From the NCBI GenBank assembly GCA_009801015.1, contig VHZZ01002635.1, forward strand, positions 52,306 to 89,079: 36,774 bases of DNA, written 5' to 3'. The notes beneath the pieces were generated by a model. It was not told where the DNA came from, did no database searches, and saw only the letters and a list, made by a program, of their open reading frames with translations. Of this stretch, positions 21,801-30,060 are shown piece after piece. Positions within the stretch are counted from its first letter, which is position 1, and every line of letters begins with the position of its first letter. The DNA comes from Silene noctiflora (Eukaryota > Streptophyta > Magnoliopsida > Caryophyllales > Caryophyllaceae). Position numbers and translations under genes: made by a program.

Positions 21801-24800
21801 ATGAGAATGAACCTATACCCATCATCTTTGGCTGAAATACTATTTTATGACAAGATATAATATTAATTAATCGACACCAAGGAGGTGATACCTATGTACA
21901 AAAGATATCATAGAGGTGGCTCCCATCTACAAAAAGACACGATATGACGACCAAATACAAAAATACACCCTGAGAGCTACGCCCATAAACAAAATGAGAG
22001 GTAGAAAATTAGACTCTCAAACTATCATGCATAATCGTATCTTCAAAAAATAAAAAAATTCAAGTCTCGATTAGGATGGAGTATATGGCTCCAAATATAT
22101 AATAAAAGCTTCAAGGTGAAACTTGAAATCTTTGGCTGAAATACTATTATATACGACCTTTGTTATTTGTTAAAGGCCTTGGCAATTGTTTAATTGAGCC
22201 ATGTTCAAATGCTCCTAGTTAGTAAAGAATCAATGATCAAACAGGCAGATCATCAGAACTTTCAATGCTTCAAAATAAGGCTGGCTATTTTTCTCAGCAA
22301 TATACTCATTGAGTTTGTTTGAAAAGCTGTTTTAGCGAAGCAACTGGTTGAAACATTGAAGACGCAAGTAGAATTTTTTCTGAGAAGTGGATAAATAATG
22401 GAGTGGCTTGAACGGTTATTGTCGGATGAGAATAAAAACCTTTGAAGATGACATAGCATATACTTGGAGCATTCCTGATACATCCATTTAGCATATTTAG
22501 GAGATAGAACTGATATTTAAAATCCATGGGAGTATATAAAAGATCTTGCTAAGCGCCTTTAGTGCCACTTAGTTTTAATCAATTCTCTTATTAATTTCTT
22601 ATTTTCTTATCCCTCATCTTCCTTGCACCTTCTTTATTATCTTTCAGGCTGTTTTAGATTTGTGCCGTTACCCACCATTAACTAATTAAGTCATTTTGGG
22701 ATTAAGGCTATGTTGTTGTTGCTGTTGCTGTTGCTGTTGTTGTTGTTGTTGTTGTTGTGGTTAAAGTGCTGCTTTGAAAATTTCATGAATTTTTTCTATA
22801 TCTGGTTAATTTCAGGAAGTATGTTTTATGCTACCACCATTGCTTAGTTTGCTATTGGATTGTGCTAAAAAGACCGATCAATCAGTGGTGTCTATAGCGC
22901 TTGGTGCATTAGTGCATCTCATAGAAGTTGGTGGACATCAGTTCAGTGAGATTGATTGGGATACCTTGTTGAAAAGCATAAGGTTTGTGACCTATTTGCT
23001 TTGTCATTTTTATAACATGAGACTTGAGAGTCGTGACAAGTTATTGTTCTGGCTTTCAGAGATGCTTCATACACTACGCAGCCGCTTGAGCTGCTGAATG
23101 ATTTGGGTTTCCAGCATTCTAACACTCCCAGAAGTCCTGTTGATTCAAAGGCTGATGTTGGGGATGGAGATTATTCAGATTCTCCTGGCCACGAGTCTGT
23201 GAATAGTCGGCAATTTGACGGCAGTGAAGATCTTACTACATACCCTGGCGATCACCAAAATTATGAAAGATCTGATGGTTAGTTACATTTATCAATATGA
23301 TTTATTGCCTAGGGGCGGAAAAGGTGCTGTCTACTAACTGATGATGTAGAGTCTATTTGCCAGTGGGCAAAAATATCATATTAGTTTATTGCCTACAGGG
23401 AAAAATATGTCACATTAGCTAGATGGATATATGGCCGGCATGTCGCGGCCCAAATTGGAAATGACTGCTTCTAATGTAGACGAAATATAATAACATTGTC
23501 GCACCAGAATAATGGTAACAAATGTCTGTTATGCAGGATTGCCATCTCCCTCTCAGAAGCCTACCGACTCTGGTGACCTTCAAAGAAATCAAAGCTTAGG
23601 TCAAAGAATAATGGGCAATGTTTTCCTTAGAAGTTTTACCTCCAAAGCAAAATATCAAGAACTTGATGTCCCAGTGCAATCTCAAGCTCAGGTAATTAAA
23701 CAGAGTACGAGTCTATGCTGGATTTGGAACTCTTATACTATTTGCTAAAGTTTCCTACCTCTGAGAATTGAGGGAAATGCTTATGGAAACCAACGGAAGC
23801 TCTAGAGTTTGGATTTGTTAGTTGTTTTCCCTTTTTTGATCTGATATGGGTAAAGAAGATTGGCTATCAAAGAATTGGCAGAGGGCTTCTTTCGATTTCG
23901 GAATTACTTTTTCACATACGGAGTTACTCTTTCACATACACTTTTTCATTAGTTTTCCATCTAATACCCTTCTTACCTAAACCCTAAGCCAATTAACTCT
24001 TATATCAACCTTTTTTTGTTCTTTCTAAAATCTAATCTAATTGCTCAAACGACATGAACTATGGATCTTAATTCTCTAATTAATGGAGTAATTTACTTGT
24101 TTATCAATTATTAATATTATTTGTTGAGTTTTATTTATTAATCAGCTTTTATTTGTTTGTTAAAGGATGAAATTAGGGTTTGTTGAGTTTTATTTAAGTA
24201 ATCGAATTACGGTGGGTGGTGGTGGTTTGTGGTGGCTGGGGCGGTGGGTGGTGATGATGCGAGTTTGGGGTGGCTGATAAACCATTCAGACGTTCGCTTA
24301 AAACATAGTCCAATATTATTCGCAATGAATCAGTTCTCAAAGATTCTGTTTGCTGGCAAACATCAGCAGCATCAATGGTTATCATGGATTGAGATCCACG
24401 TCTTCCACAAAATCTAGCCACAAAGAACCAAAGCATTAAAGTAAATTCATCAAGTAATCCAGTAACATCTTATTTGGGTTGGAAATACCAATAAATATGG
24501 ATGGATTTTTTATTTGATACGCTAATCGGGGGAGGCCAGGACAAAGACATCGGAGCAGGGAGGGTAAGCCGGAGCTGGGGTAGGCAGGTGGGTGGGGAAG
24601 AACAGAATGGATAATTGGTTTTGAGTGACGGAGATGAAAAAAGTGACAAGGATAATATCGTAAAAAGTGTATGTGAGAGTAAAATGTGTATGTGAAAAAG
24701 CACAACCCGACGATTTTACTTGCTGAGAAGGGCACGTGTTAAACACCGAGAATTGCGTGACTTTCCATTTAGTTAAGGAGCTTTCAAAATCACTTAATTC

Positions 24801-27800
24801 CCACCACGCAAAACCCTCGAAAAAAAACTGAACATTTCTGTGGAACTAATCTAGGGTAGGCTGACACCAATTGGCTATAGATAAAGGGTTGTACTTTTTC
24901 ACATACACATTTTACTCTTTCACATACACTTATGGATGGTTTAAGGCCTTGTTGGAGGGTGTTTGCTTCCTCTCTGTGAAAGTGGAGGACTTTGTACTGG
25001 AAAATTCTCCTGAAGACGATGACCATTACGGCTGTTAGTTACGGATGTATAGCAATTCGGCCAAAAGTTAGCCAGAGTTCGTTAGCGCTTTTTTGTGGAA
25101 TTTCTATGGTTTTAGAACCATGGGTTCTGGTATCATGTGTCAGTTGTCACAACTGCGTCAAATTTGTTTTCCTTCTATTCCCTGTACTTTGTCAAAAAGG
25201 TCTGTGTAGAATTTATCTTAAAGTGATGGCTGTTTAGCTAGTGATATCACTTCTTTTTAGATACGAGAAAGCTTTTTGAGGATAGATCAATGTGGGGCTG
25301 GGCTGTTGTCAATTTACTTTTGTATGCAAGTAATTCATATTAATCTGCTGTCGCTGTAGGTCTCCGGTTTTCTAAAATGTGATCTTACCTGTTAACTTAT
25401 AAATGAGCTCTTGTGAATAGCTTTTTGTTTTCTCAATTGCTCTCAGTTTAGTTTTATGTCATTTGCATGGTTCCTTTGCTCCCGCTCCCCTAACTTTTTT
25501 GGTTTTAGTACTCTTTCTAATTTTTTTTTCTTTTATTTTCACCTGGACTTATTCTTGTTTTAGGCTCCTGAATCTTTGGAGTTTGATCTAAAAGAGGAAG
25601 CTGAAAGCCAGCTACTCACGATTGTTAGGGGCAAATGTGTCACTCAGCTGTTGCTTTTGGGTGCAATAGATAGTATTCAGGTACGATTTGAGCTTTGTGC
25701 CATAACTTGTTCTACCAGGCATAGTTGAGTTTTGTTGCCTGTGTCTAAGTGGTCATGTCGGTTAATTTAGCATATCCAACAACAACAACAACAACAAAGC
25801 CTTAGTCCCAAAATCATTTGTGATCGGCTAATTTGAGTTATCACTTGAGGTTTAATTATTACTAATGAAGGTAAAAAAGAGAATTGTGCGTAAGATTACC
25901 CTATGTTCAAGACAAAGAGGCTATTTTTTGAATGGTCCATAATAATGATAAATTAAATCGAGGGTTGTGACGATATAAGCAAAATTCTCTGTTTAGCTTA
26001 TTGTATGCTGTCTGTCTGTGATTTTATTTTCCTTTCCGTCTCCTACTGAGTTCTTCCTAAGACTAAGTTTGCATTTGCAAAATGAAAGATACACTAAGTG
26101 GCTAGGTAGCACCAAAACGGACACGACACGGACACGTGACACGGCATCCCATGAAATTTAGGACACGGGACACGCTATTTAAATTTAATAAAATATATAT
26201 TTTCTGGTAATAAATAACGTATGATTTCATATTTTTAATGTATTTGATATTAAATTTACATAAGTGAAGGTAGAATTTGACCTTGACTATAACTAATTCT
26301 CATTTCCCACCCAAACCCATCTTATAATCAATCTCTTTTGACATTTTATTCCTCGTCTAACTATTGGCGTGTGTCCGACGAGTGTCGGGTGTCCAGGTGT
26401 CCGACACGGTGTCGGACACGGGACGGCAAGTTAGGAGGAGTGTCTGTGCTACCTAGCTAAGTGGCTACAAAGACTTGTAACTGCCGTTTCTTCTGTTTAG
26501 CTTTTGAGGCATATCTGACATATTTTGTTGTTATTTTGCTTACTAGACACCTTTCAAATATGCATGTGGACATGTCGTACTACTGATTGCGTTCACAAGT
26601 CTTGTATACTCTTATGACAACTAGCTTTTCTTTCGTTGTTACCCACAGAAGAAGTATTGGTCAAAGTTGAGAGCACAACAAAAGGTCGCTATAATGGAAA
26701 TATTGTTATCTATATTGGATTTTGCCGCTTCTTATAATTCCTACAATAACCTCCGACTGCGCATGAACCACATTCCCGCAGATAGGTAAAGATATAAGAT
26801 CTTTATGATTGTTCATTGCGTTTTCTTTTTTGATATATTGCCTCTACATCAAAATGGTCTATAAGTAGCTGTTAATTTATTCCTTAAATAGCTATATATT
26901 ATTGAACCCCCTGTATTTTGACATTAGGAATAAAACACATTTTCTATTATAGTTAGTATTACTAGCAGTCCCTATGGTGCTCGGACCTGGCACAATCCCC
27001 CTTGTGTCTGACACTTAAAAGTCATAGATTTATCCAGGAACTTTGACATCAGTAGGTCCATAGCTCCCAACTTTTATAAGTCGGTGCTGAATATGGATGT
27101 AAAAGTAGTCGCACTTAATATAAGCAAAAATACAACATTATTTTGGCTTGTTAATTGATGTGATTACTAGAACGATGAAAAATGTTGCTGTGTCGTCCGT
27201 TTGGAGAAAGATAAAGTCCTGTACACTTTTAACCCCAATAAAATTCAGTACACTTTTAACCATCATTTCATGTCGTTCTGAGCTCTATCATTTATGTCCT
27301 GTCTCTCAGAAATTAACTCTTTCATATTAGATTTTCACATTTATATCGTCCATAGTCAACGTATGTGGTGTTTGGTCGATATTTTCACATTGTATACAAT
27401 GCAGTTAACTTATAAAAAATGTTGATGTGAAAATAGTTGTTTCGACTTTCGACAAGTTATCTTATATTTTTTTTTAACATATATATTGAGAACTTAATGG
27501 TCCAAGTTGACATTGGTTAATCACTTAAGTTAAAAAGGAAAAATATAAATGGGATGAAGGTAGTATTCCTTATGCTTGTAGTTGCACTAAGACAAATGGC
27601 CTTTTGCAGGCCTCCATTAAATCTGTTGCGCCAGGAGCTGGCAGGCACTTGTGTATACCTGGACATATTACAGAGAACAACGTCCGAGCTTGAAACTAGC
27701 AAAGAAAACAGTGATGAAGTAAGTGACAGTCCAGATTCACGAAATACAACAAATAATCACGAGAGCCTGGTTTCCTACTCCAATGAAGAAGAGCAGCTTC

Positions 27801-29583
27801 ACCGGGTAGCAGAAGAGAAACTGGTATCATTTTGTGGACACGTGCTTAAAGAGGCGTCTGAACTTCAGTTGGCCGTTGGAGGGACCAATAATATGGAGAT
27901 TCATCGTGTACTCGAGTTGCGTTCTCCTATAATTGTAAAGGTATGGTTATTGATTTTCTACTTGGAAGCCTTCTTTGTTCCATTAATTAAGCTTGTTCAT
28001 GTGGTTAATAAAAGTAATTTTGTGGTTCATCATTCAAATGCTTCTCTTCGGAGAAGCCACGTATCTTTCCCTAGCTCCCAAAGCTACTTATAACTGCCGG
28101 CTATCTTTAGATCTCCCTCCATCCCTGATCAATTGGTTACGTCTGATTTTGGCTCAAAAACCAATGAAAGGAGAAAGAGTGTTACTGAGACTTTAATTCG
28201 AAGAAACAAAGTTACACGTGCAAAATATAGAGACTCCCCACATGGGTTGTTGGTAGAAAAAAAAGCAGCAAATAAGCCGTTTCACATCACAAATGTTTAT
28301 CTCGGGCGGAAATGTAAACATCTGGAGTAGATATCTGATAATTAGTAATTGGGACAAAGGGAGTATGTTAGAACGTGAAAGTTCTTCATATCAGACTCTT
28401 TTTCTGGTTTGTGACCTGCAACATATGTGACTGTATTTGTGAACGTTATTTCCTATCTATTGTAGTTTGTCTATTCTGAAGTTTTTTATTTGATATACTG
28501 AACAATCTTATAGCCTTGTAGGTAATGTAATCAATTGGTCAAACTTCAACAGTAAGCTTGCATGCTGTGCTGAGGAATGTCTTTTTGCGCTTATGTTTGC
28601 AGGTTATAAAAGGCATGGCCGCTATGAACAGTTATATTTTCAGGAAACATCTCAGAGACTTCTACCCATTGCTTACTAAACTGGTGTGCTGTGATCAGGT
28701 GAGCTTACATGCCTATTGTTTGGTACAGAGTATAATATATATAGCTGTGACTCGGACTCTACGACACGGTGTCTTGTCTGACACGTGTCGGAGTGTCGGG
28801 CACGGCTATTTTGGGTGAATTTTCCTATTTTGTGGTCTAAATTGAAGTATCGAAGTGTCGTGTCTGAATTGACACGCGACTCGGCAGTTAAGTGAACTGT
28901 CGGAGCAACATAGATATATAGAGAGGCCCCTCCCATTATTAAAACATCTTCCTGTTATAAAAGTTGAACCTATCCATCTAACTTGGTCATGTATGCCGTT
29001 TACCTTAAAAATGTCTCTATCCCAATTTATAAATATCTTTTTAATATTGATCACGTGTCAGTGATTCTGCCTGGATCTCGGTCATTGTTATAAATGTGGC
29101 CGATAGTGCTTCAAAATTTCAATAACGTTCATAACCTGTACAAAGCAATCACTGTTGTGTCGTTGCCCAGATTTAATACCGTGGTCTAGCCTCCTCACCT
29201 ACGTCGTTGTGTACTTCGCTCTTTTTTTTTTGGGTTGCAAGGAGATCTAGTAGGACAATTTTTGATGCGGTAGGTTCTGGACCAGGTCATGAGTATCTTT
29301 CCATAATGTCTTTACTGCACCTCCTTACCTTTTAGCGAAGTCTTCTTTTTACAACTGGTCTCAGATCATTTGAATATTTGAATTGCTACCCGCTTATCGT
29401 AGGTGGGCTTTGACATTTGGTCCCAGTCACAAAGTCATTGCATATTCTAAGCAGTGCTCCTGAAGTCGTGCAATAAGCCAATAACCTAGATTTGTTTTTT
29501 TCTGTTTTTCGGCTAATTAGATGGATGTTCGTGGAGCACTTGGCGAGCTTTTCAAGACTCAACTAAGCACTCTATTACCATAG
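6006..29583 (+). CDS. BIG5: BIG5-like ARF guanine-nucleotide exchange factor (Sec7 family), whole gene
   Basis: This is a large brefeldin-A-inhibited-type ARF-GEF that loads GTP on ARF GTPases at the trans-Golgi network/early endosome. I spliced 32 exons by eye; all join in frame from ATG 6006 to TAG 29581-29583. The visible exons encode about 1,710 residues and the gap should hold roughly 60 more, giving about 1,770 against about 1,740 for Arabidopsis BIG5 (BEN1/MIN7). Domain order is DCB, acidic linker, HUS, Sec7, then the C-terminal HDS repeats. The whole length resembles BIG5 more than BIG1-4, including the start [20 protein letters not shown] and the short C-terminus ending in LSTLLP. 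The ATG lies in the good plant context AACAATGGC. Family knowledge links BIG5 to PIN recycling, endocytic sorting and immunity as the HopM1 target. Exon coordinates are given in the block entries. Introns 4 and 18 use GC donors, and an assembly gap removes the catalytic exon. Confidence 0.95.
7190..7385. repeat. TTCAGTTC/AAGTTCA-type low-complexity repeat
   Basis: Short words such as AAGTTCA, TTCAGTTC and TTCATTTC recur irregularly for about 200 bases inside intron 2. They are interspersed, not a clean tandem array, so this may be the body of a decayed transposon. No ends were found. Confidence 0.5.
8700..9190. repeat. Diverged direct duplication, 269-bp offset
   Basis: Two neighbouring copies lie in intron 2. 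An identical 20-mer (AATACAAAAAGGATTTGTGC) occurs at 8832-8851 and 9101-9120. A 19-mer (CCGTGTATAAAGCATATGG) occurs at 8886-8904 and 9155-9173, also 269 apart. Both copies begin in a GGTGG-rich region and continue to a GTGGAGGGA motif. Copies differ by small substitutions and indels between the identical words. Confidence 0.8.
10043..11580 (+). CDS. BIG5: BIG5 exons 4-7: DCB domain
   Basis: Exons are 10043-10164, 10253-10311, 11042-11099 and 11496-11580, coding residues 137-244. They give the helical DCB domain that mediates dimerisation and regulation in large ARF-GEFs. Recognisable runs are [58 protein letters not shown] and the closing [13 protein letters not shown]. The donor after exon 4 is GC (AG|GCATGT); no nearby GT keeps the frame. 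The other donors are GT. Intron 5 (10312-11041) is T-rich; intron 6 holds a more GC-rich block of unknown origin. Confidence 0.93.
10165..10252 (+). other. GC-AG intron 4 of BIG5
   Basis: The intron begins GCATGT and ends TGCAG. Splicing GAC-AG to TACT restores the conserved [14 protein letters not shown]. The nearest downstream GT (10169) would add four bases and break the frame, so a GC donor is the only reading that keeps the conserved protein. Confidence 0.85.
11165..11475. other. Unassigned GC-richer block in intron 6
   Basis: This part of intron 6 is clearly richer in G and C than the T-rich intron around it. It can be read as a 99-residue minus-strand ORF (11177-11476), but I recognise no domain in it. 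It could be a fragment of an inserted retroelement. No terminal repeats or target duplications were seen. Confidence 0.35.
11783..12016 (+). CDS. BIG5: BIG5 exon 8: acidic DCB-HUS linker
   Basis: This single exon of 78 codons (residues 245-322) is bounded by TTTTAG and GTGCAT. It is rich in Ser, Thr, Glu and Asp and poorly conserved at first. It then reaches the conserved stretch [20 protein letters not shown] and LAGGADIK that leads into the HUS region. A flexible linker here is normal for BIG proteins. Exon phase is 0 at both ends. Confidence 0.92.
12175..14128 (+). CDS. BIG5: BIG5 exons 9-16: HUS domain
   Basis: Exons are 12175-12233, 12358-12427, 12505-12573, 13122-13244, 13521-13574, 13661-13749, 13853-13949 and 14030-14128, coding residues 323-542. 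They make the HUS (homology upstream of Sec7) domain, an all-helical regulator that contacts DCB. Conserved runs include [44 protein letters not shown] and [17 protein letters not shown]. The HUS box NYDCD is at about residues 495-499, followed by [10 protein letters not shown]. All joins are GT-AG and in frame. Intron 10 is only 77 bp. Intron 12 carries a MITE. Confidence 0.94.
13276..13441. mobile_element. MITE-like element in BIG5 intron 12
   Basis: The 166-bp segment starts CCATGGTATTAAATCTTG and ends CAGATTTAAAACCATGCC, which are imperfect inverted repeats of each other. A related internal sequence (TGTGGCC, GTGCT, TCAAAA, CCAGATTTAA) recurs in the last BIG5 intron around 29092-29185. 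No clear target duplication was seen, so the superfamily is unassigned. Confidence 0.6.
14338..14460 (+). repeat. Degenerate SINE/RTE-tail-like repeat in intron 16
   Basis: The sequence begins ATGGGTCATCCGAAAATAGG, passes CTAAGGCTGCACACATC, and ends GGCATTGGGATAATG followed by GTTGTTATTGTTG. This order matches the widespread plant Au-SINE/RTE-type 3' region that ends in a TTG-rich tail. Related decayed copies lie at about 17843-17955 and, reversed, at about 18715-18780. Identification is from memory of the consensus. Confidence 0.5.
14636..15512 (+). CDS. BIG5: BIG5 exons 17-18: linker and start of Sec7 domain
   Basis: Exons are 14636-14833 and 15402-15512, coding residues 543-645. Exon 17 has the conserved [18 protein letters not shown], a charged variable part, then [17 protein letters not shown]. 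Exon 18 starts [20 protein letters not shown], the first helices of the Sec7 catalytic domain, and ends with [10 protein letters not shown]. The donor after exon 18 is again GC (AAG|GCAAGA). Reading through reaches TAG two codons later, so splicing here is required. The next exon must lie in the gap. Confidence 0.92.
15536..15988. other. Assembly gap (453 N) over the Sec7 catalytic exon
   Basis: A run of N separates exon 18 from the exon at 16856. By comparison with BIG-family proteins about 60 residues are missing between ...NLDK and YCADNP. These should include the IGDYLG start of the catalytic helices and the FRLPGEAQKIDR motif with the glutamic finger. About 180 bases of coding plus at least one intron boundary would fit in the gap. 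No such exon is readable in 15989-16855. Confidence 0.9.
16590..16745. repeat. Possible LTR/TRIM-like remnant beside the gap
   Basis: The stretch contains CCATACTAAAACCAATTTGG, ACCAATGTGGGACGCTC and CACTCCCTCACATGTGAAG. These words resemble short retroelement LTRs common in dicots, read in reverse. No paired end, primer-binding site or target duplication was found, so this is a weak call. Confidence 0.3.
16856..17482 (+). CDS. BIG5: BIG5 exon after the gap: C-terminal half of Sec7 domain and linker
   Basis: This 627-bp exon starts one base into an Arg codon and ends two bases into another. It opens [20 protein letters not shown] and continues [13 protein letters not shown], the second Sec7 signature that forms the ARF-binding groove. 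[20 protein letters not shown] closes the Sec7 domain. A basic linker with [15 protein letters not shown] follows, then [20 protein letters not shown] and the conserved [15 protein letters not shown] of the first HDS region. At the positions known to set brefeldin A sensitivity it has Tyr, Ala, Asp and Met. In-frame sequence upstream of 16856 is intron and is poly-T rich. Confidence 0.95.
18214..19849 (+). CDS. BIG5: BIG5 exons: HDS1-HDS2 and Sec7-associated DUF1981 region
   Basis: Exons are 18214-18631, 19096-19335, 19477-19600 and 19701-19849. They read [59 protein letters not shown] (the DUF1981 signature), [20 protein letters not shown] and [20 protein letters not shown]. These are HEAT-like repeats (HDS1-2) that regulate exchange activity and membrane recruitment. 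All introns are GT-AG; the join at 19600/19701 splits a Val codon. The block ends at [11 protein letters not shown]. Confidence 0.95.
20625..20981 (+). CDS. BIG5: BIG5 exon: HDS region with [16 protein letters not shown] motif
   Basis: A single 119-codon exon starts [14 protein letters not shown] after the acceptor TGTCAG. It contains [54 protein letters not shown] and ends [14 protein letters not shown]. It is one of the best conserved C-terminal blocks of BIG/Sec7p proteins. The frame is open upstream only because of the adjacent T-rich intron. Confidence 0.95.
21633..21723. mobile_element. Stowaway-like MITE (91 bp, TA target duplication)
   Basis: About 33 bases at each end are inverted repeats with a few mismatches: CTTTCTCCGTTTTTTAGTG on the left pairs with CATTAAAAAGCGGAGGAAG on the right, continuing into GATGTTCCCATTT and AAATGGGAACATC. 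The loop is about 28 bp. TA flanks both sides (21631-21632 and 21724-21725). CTCCG-type ends and a TA duplication are the Stowaway (Tc1/mariner) hallmarks. Confidence 0.9.
21824..22148 (-). mobile_element. 5'-truncated non-LTR retroelement with 21-bp target-site duplication
   Basis: ATCTTTGGCTGAAATACTATT occurs at 21824-21844 and, without mismatch, at 22128-22148. The 283 bp between them read on the minus strand like a plant L1 LINE 3' end: GGTGTCGATTAATTAATATT, then TATCTTGTCATAA next to the duplication. Within it a weak threefold repeat is seen (GGAGGTGATACC.., AGAGGTGGCTCCC.., GAGAGCTACGCCC..). No reverse transcriptase sequence is present. A SINE is the alternative. Confidence 0.75.
22690..22758 (+). 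repeat. RTE-type LINE/SINE 3' tail with TTG/CTG repeat
   Basis: TCATTTTGGGATTAAGGCTA is followed by a run of TTG and CTG triplets ending GTTGTTGTTGTGG. The same anchor (TTTTGGGACTAAGGC plus TTG repeat) is found reversed at 25776-25835 in another intron. This is the typical 3' end of plant RTE elements and SINEs using them. Confidence 0.6.
22816..23691 (+). CDS. BIG5: BIG5 exons: HDS region and variable Ser-rich linker
   Basis: Exons are 22816-22982, 23060-23277 and 23537-23691. The first reads [40 protein letters not shown] and WDTLLKSIR; the second starts [13 protein letters not shown]. After that the protein is acidic and Ser/Pro/Asp-rich with little conservation. Conservation returns at [20 protein letters not shown] in the third exon. 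A disordered linker at this place is usual in BIG5. Split codons join correctly (AG|A, G|GA). Confidence 0.93.
23692..25563 (+). other. BIG5 intron with an inverted-repeat element
   Basis: No exon is supported in this 1.87-kb intron. A motif of CTTTTTCACATACAC type occurs three times (23906-23947 and 24893-24931 in +, 24661-24700 in reverse). The part between them is rich in GGTGGT near 24210-24260. ORFs on both strands are low in complexity. Confidence 0.65.
23906..24931. repeat. Inverted/direct CTTTTTCACATACAC repeats, probable decayed DNA transposon
   Basis: The left copy 23906-23947 reads ACTTTTTCACATACGG then TTACTCTTTCACATACAC. The reverse complement appears at 24661-24700 (GTGTATGTGAGAGTAAAATG then TGTATGTGAAAAAG), about 0.75 kb away. 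A third copy in the first orientation is at 24893-24931. Each copy is itself two tandem half-repeats of about 20 bp. This fits terminal inverted repeats of a Mutator-like element plus a further end, but no target duplication was found. Confidence 0.55.
25564..28698 (+). CDS. BIG5: BIG5 exons: C-terminal HDS region
   Basis: Exons are 25564-25680, 26649-26785, 27610-27940 and 28603-28698. They read [94 protein letters not shown] and [20 protein letters not shown], then [12 protein letters not shown]. These are the last helical repeats of BIG5. The 27610 exon has a variable acidic insert after the [16 protein letters not shown] stretch. All introns are GT-AG and all joins keep frame. Confidence 0.94.
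25776..25835 (-). repeat. RTE-type 3' tail, reverse orientation
   Basis: A CAA-triplet run (25778-25796) is followed by AGCCTTAGTCCCAAAATCA and GTGATCGGCTAA. Read on the minus strand this is the same TTTTGGGACTAAGGC plus TTG-repeat end seen in + at 22690-22758. It is short, so only the 3' end of the element is present. Confidence 0.6.
26094..26465. mobile_element. MULE-type MITE with 9-bp target-site duplication
   Basis: CTAAGTGGC flanks both sides (26094-26102 and 26457-26465). Inside, TAGGTAGCAC (26103-26112) and GTGCTACCTA (26446-26455) are perfect inverted ends. The subterminal parts are rich in GACACG/CGTGTC words on both sides, around an AT-rich core. A 9-bp duplication and GC-rich inverted ends fit the Mutator superfamily. 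The element is about 354 bp and codes for nothing. Confidence 0.88.
28111..28366. mobile_element. Stowaway/Vulmar-like MITE
   Basis: The left end reads TCTCCCTCCATCCCTGATCA and the right end TAATTGGGACAAAGGGAGTA, inverted copies of a Stowaway terminus (CTCCCTCCGTCCC). AATTGGTTACG near the left pairs loosely with TGTAAACATCTGG near the right. The TA duplication is not clean on the left. It overlaps short ORFs that are therefore not genes. Confidence 0.65.
28699..29520 (+). other. Last BIG5 intron
   Basis: The final intron starts GTGAGC and ends TAATTAG. It contains the MITE at 28745-28913 and a partial copy (about 29092-29185) of the intron-12 element, recognised by TGTGGCCGATAGTGCTTC and CCCAGATTTAATACCGTGG. 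No exon is supported. Confidence 0.7.
28737..28921. mobile_element. Second GACACG-rich MULE-type MITE
   Basis: ATATATAG occurs immediately before (28737-28744) and after (28914-28921) a 169-bp insert. The insert starts CTGTGACTCGGACTC and ends GTCGGAGCAACATAG, imperfect inverted repeats. GACACGTGTCGGAGTGTCGG and GTGTCGTGTCTGA inside match the word usage of the 26103-26456 element. Because the flank is an AT repeat, the duplication is less certain than in the other copy. Confidence 0.65.
29521..29583 (+). CDS. BIG5: BIG5 last exon and stop
   Basis: Twenty codons and TAG read [20 protein letters not shown], matching the extreme C-terminus of BIG5 proteins (a MEIRGALANLFKAQL-like sequence). The acceptor is TAATTAG. 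The protein stops here with no further extension, as expected for BIG5, which is shorter than BIG1-4 at the C-terminus. Confidence 0.93.
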   Translation: MDVRGALGELFKTQLSTLLP

Positions 29584-30060
29584 ATGTGTATGCTATTTCT
29601 CTTGACCAAGTCAGCAGTCCCAGTTTATCAGTTCGCATTGGCCGTTTCTTGATTAATACAGTGTACGTTTCCAGGAGATGACGGCTTTCTTGCATTTTTG
29701 CTGTTTGTGCCTGCCCTTTGCCGTCTAGAATTATTCATTGATTCTATATAATTATCATAGGCAGAAGAGTTGGAGCTGTAGTTATATGTCATCACAACTG
29801 TAAAACTGCGAAGATTTAGTGACTGAGGGTAATTTTGTTGGCGGAAAATTTAATTGCAGAGGGTGCTTGTTCGGTGGGGGAAATTTTTGTTTGATTAGAT
29901 ATATAAGACGTTCCATCTGTAGGTTTGCCATTGAATTACTTTGAAACCGCTCTGCGAAAAGATAATATCAATACATGTTAATTAGGAAATTTGTCATACA
30001 AGTACAATATATACGCATCAACGTTGTTTATAGCAGAGTTGGCAATAAAATCATCTCATG
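29584..30060 (+). terminator. BIG5 3' UTR with possible polyadenylation signal
   Basis: The region after the stop codon has no ORF or repeat. The only canonical AATAAA I noted is at 30044-30049. Plant signals are loose, so cleavage could be earlier. Confidence 0.35.

Larger units (their letters stand above)
20982..22815 (+). other. BIG5 intron with several small insertions
   Basis: No coding exon is supported in this 1.83-kb intron. It holds a Stowaway-like MITE (21633-21723), a non-LTR insertion with a 21-bp target duplication (21824-22148), and a TTG-tailed RTE-like 3' end (22690-22758). The remaining sequence is T-rich intron. Confidence 0.7.

Noticed and set aside
22716..22758. TTG/CTG run as a possible CRISPR-like or regulatory repeat
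   Set aside because: It is a simple triplet repeat at the tail of an RTE-type 3' end.
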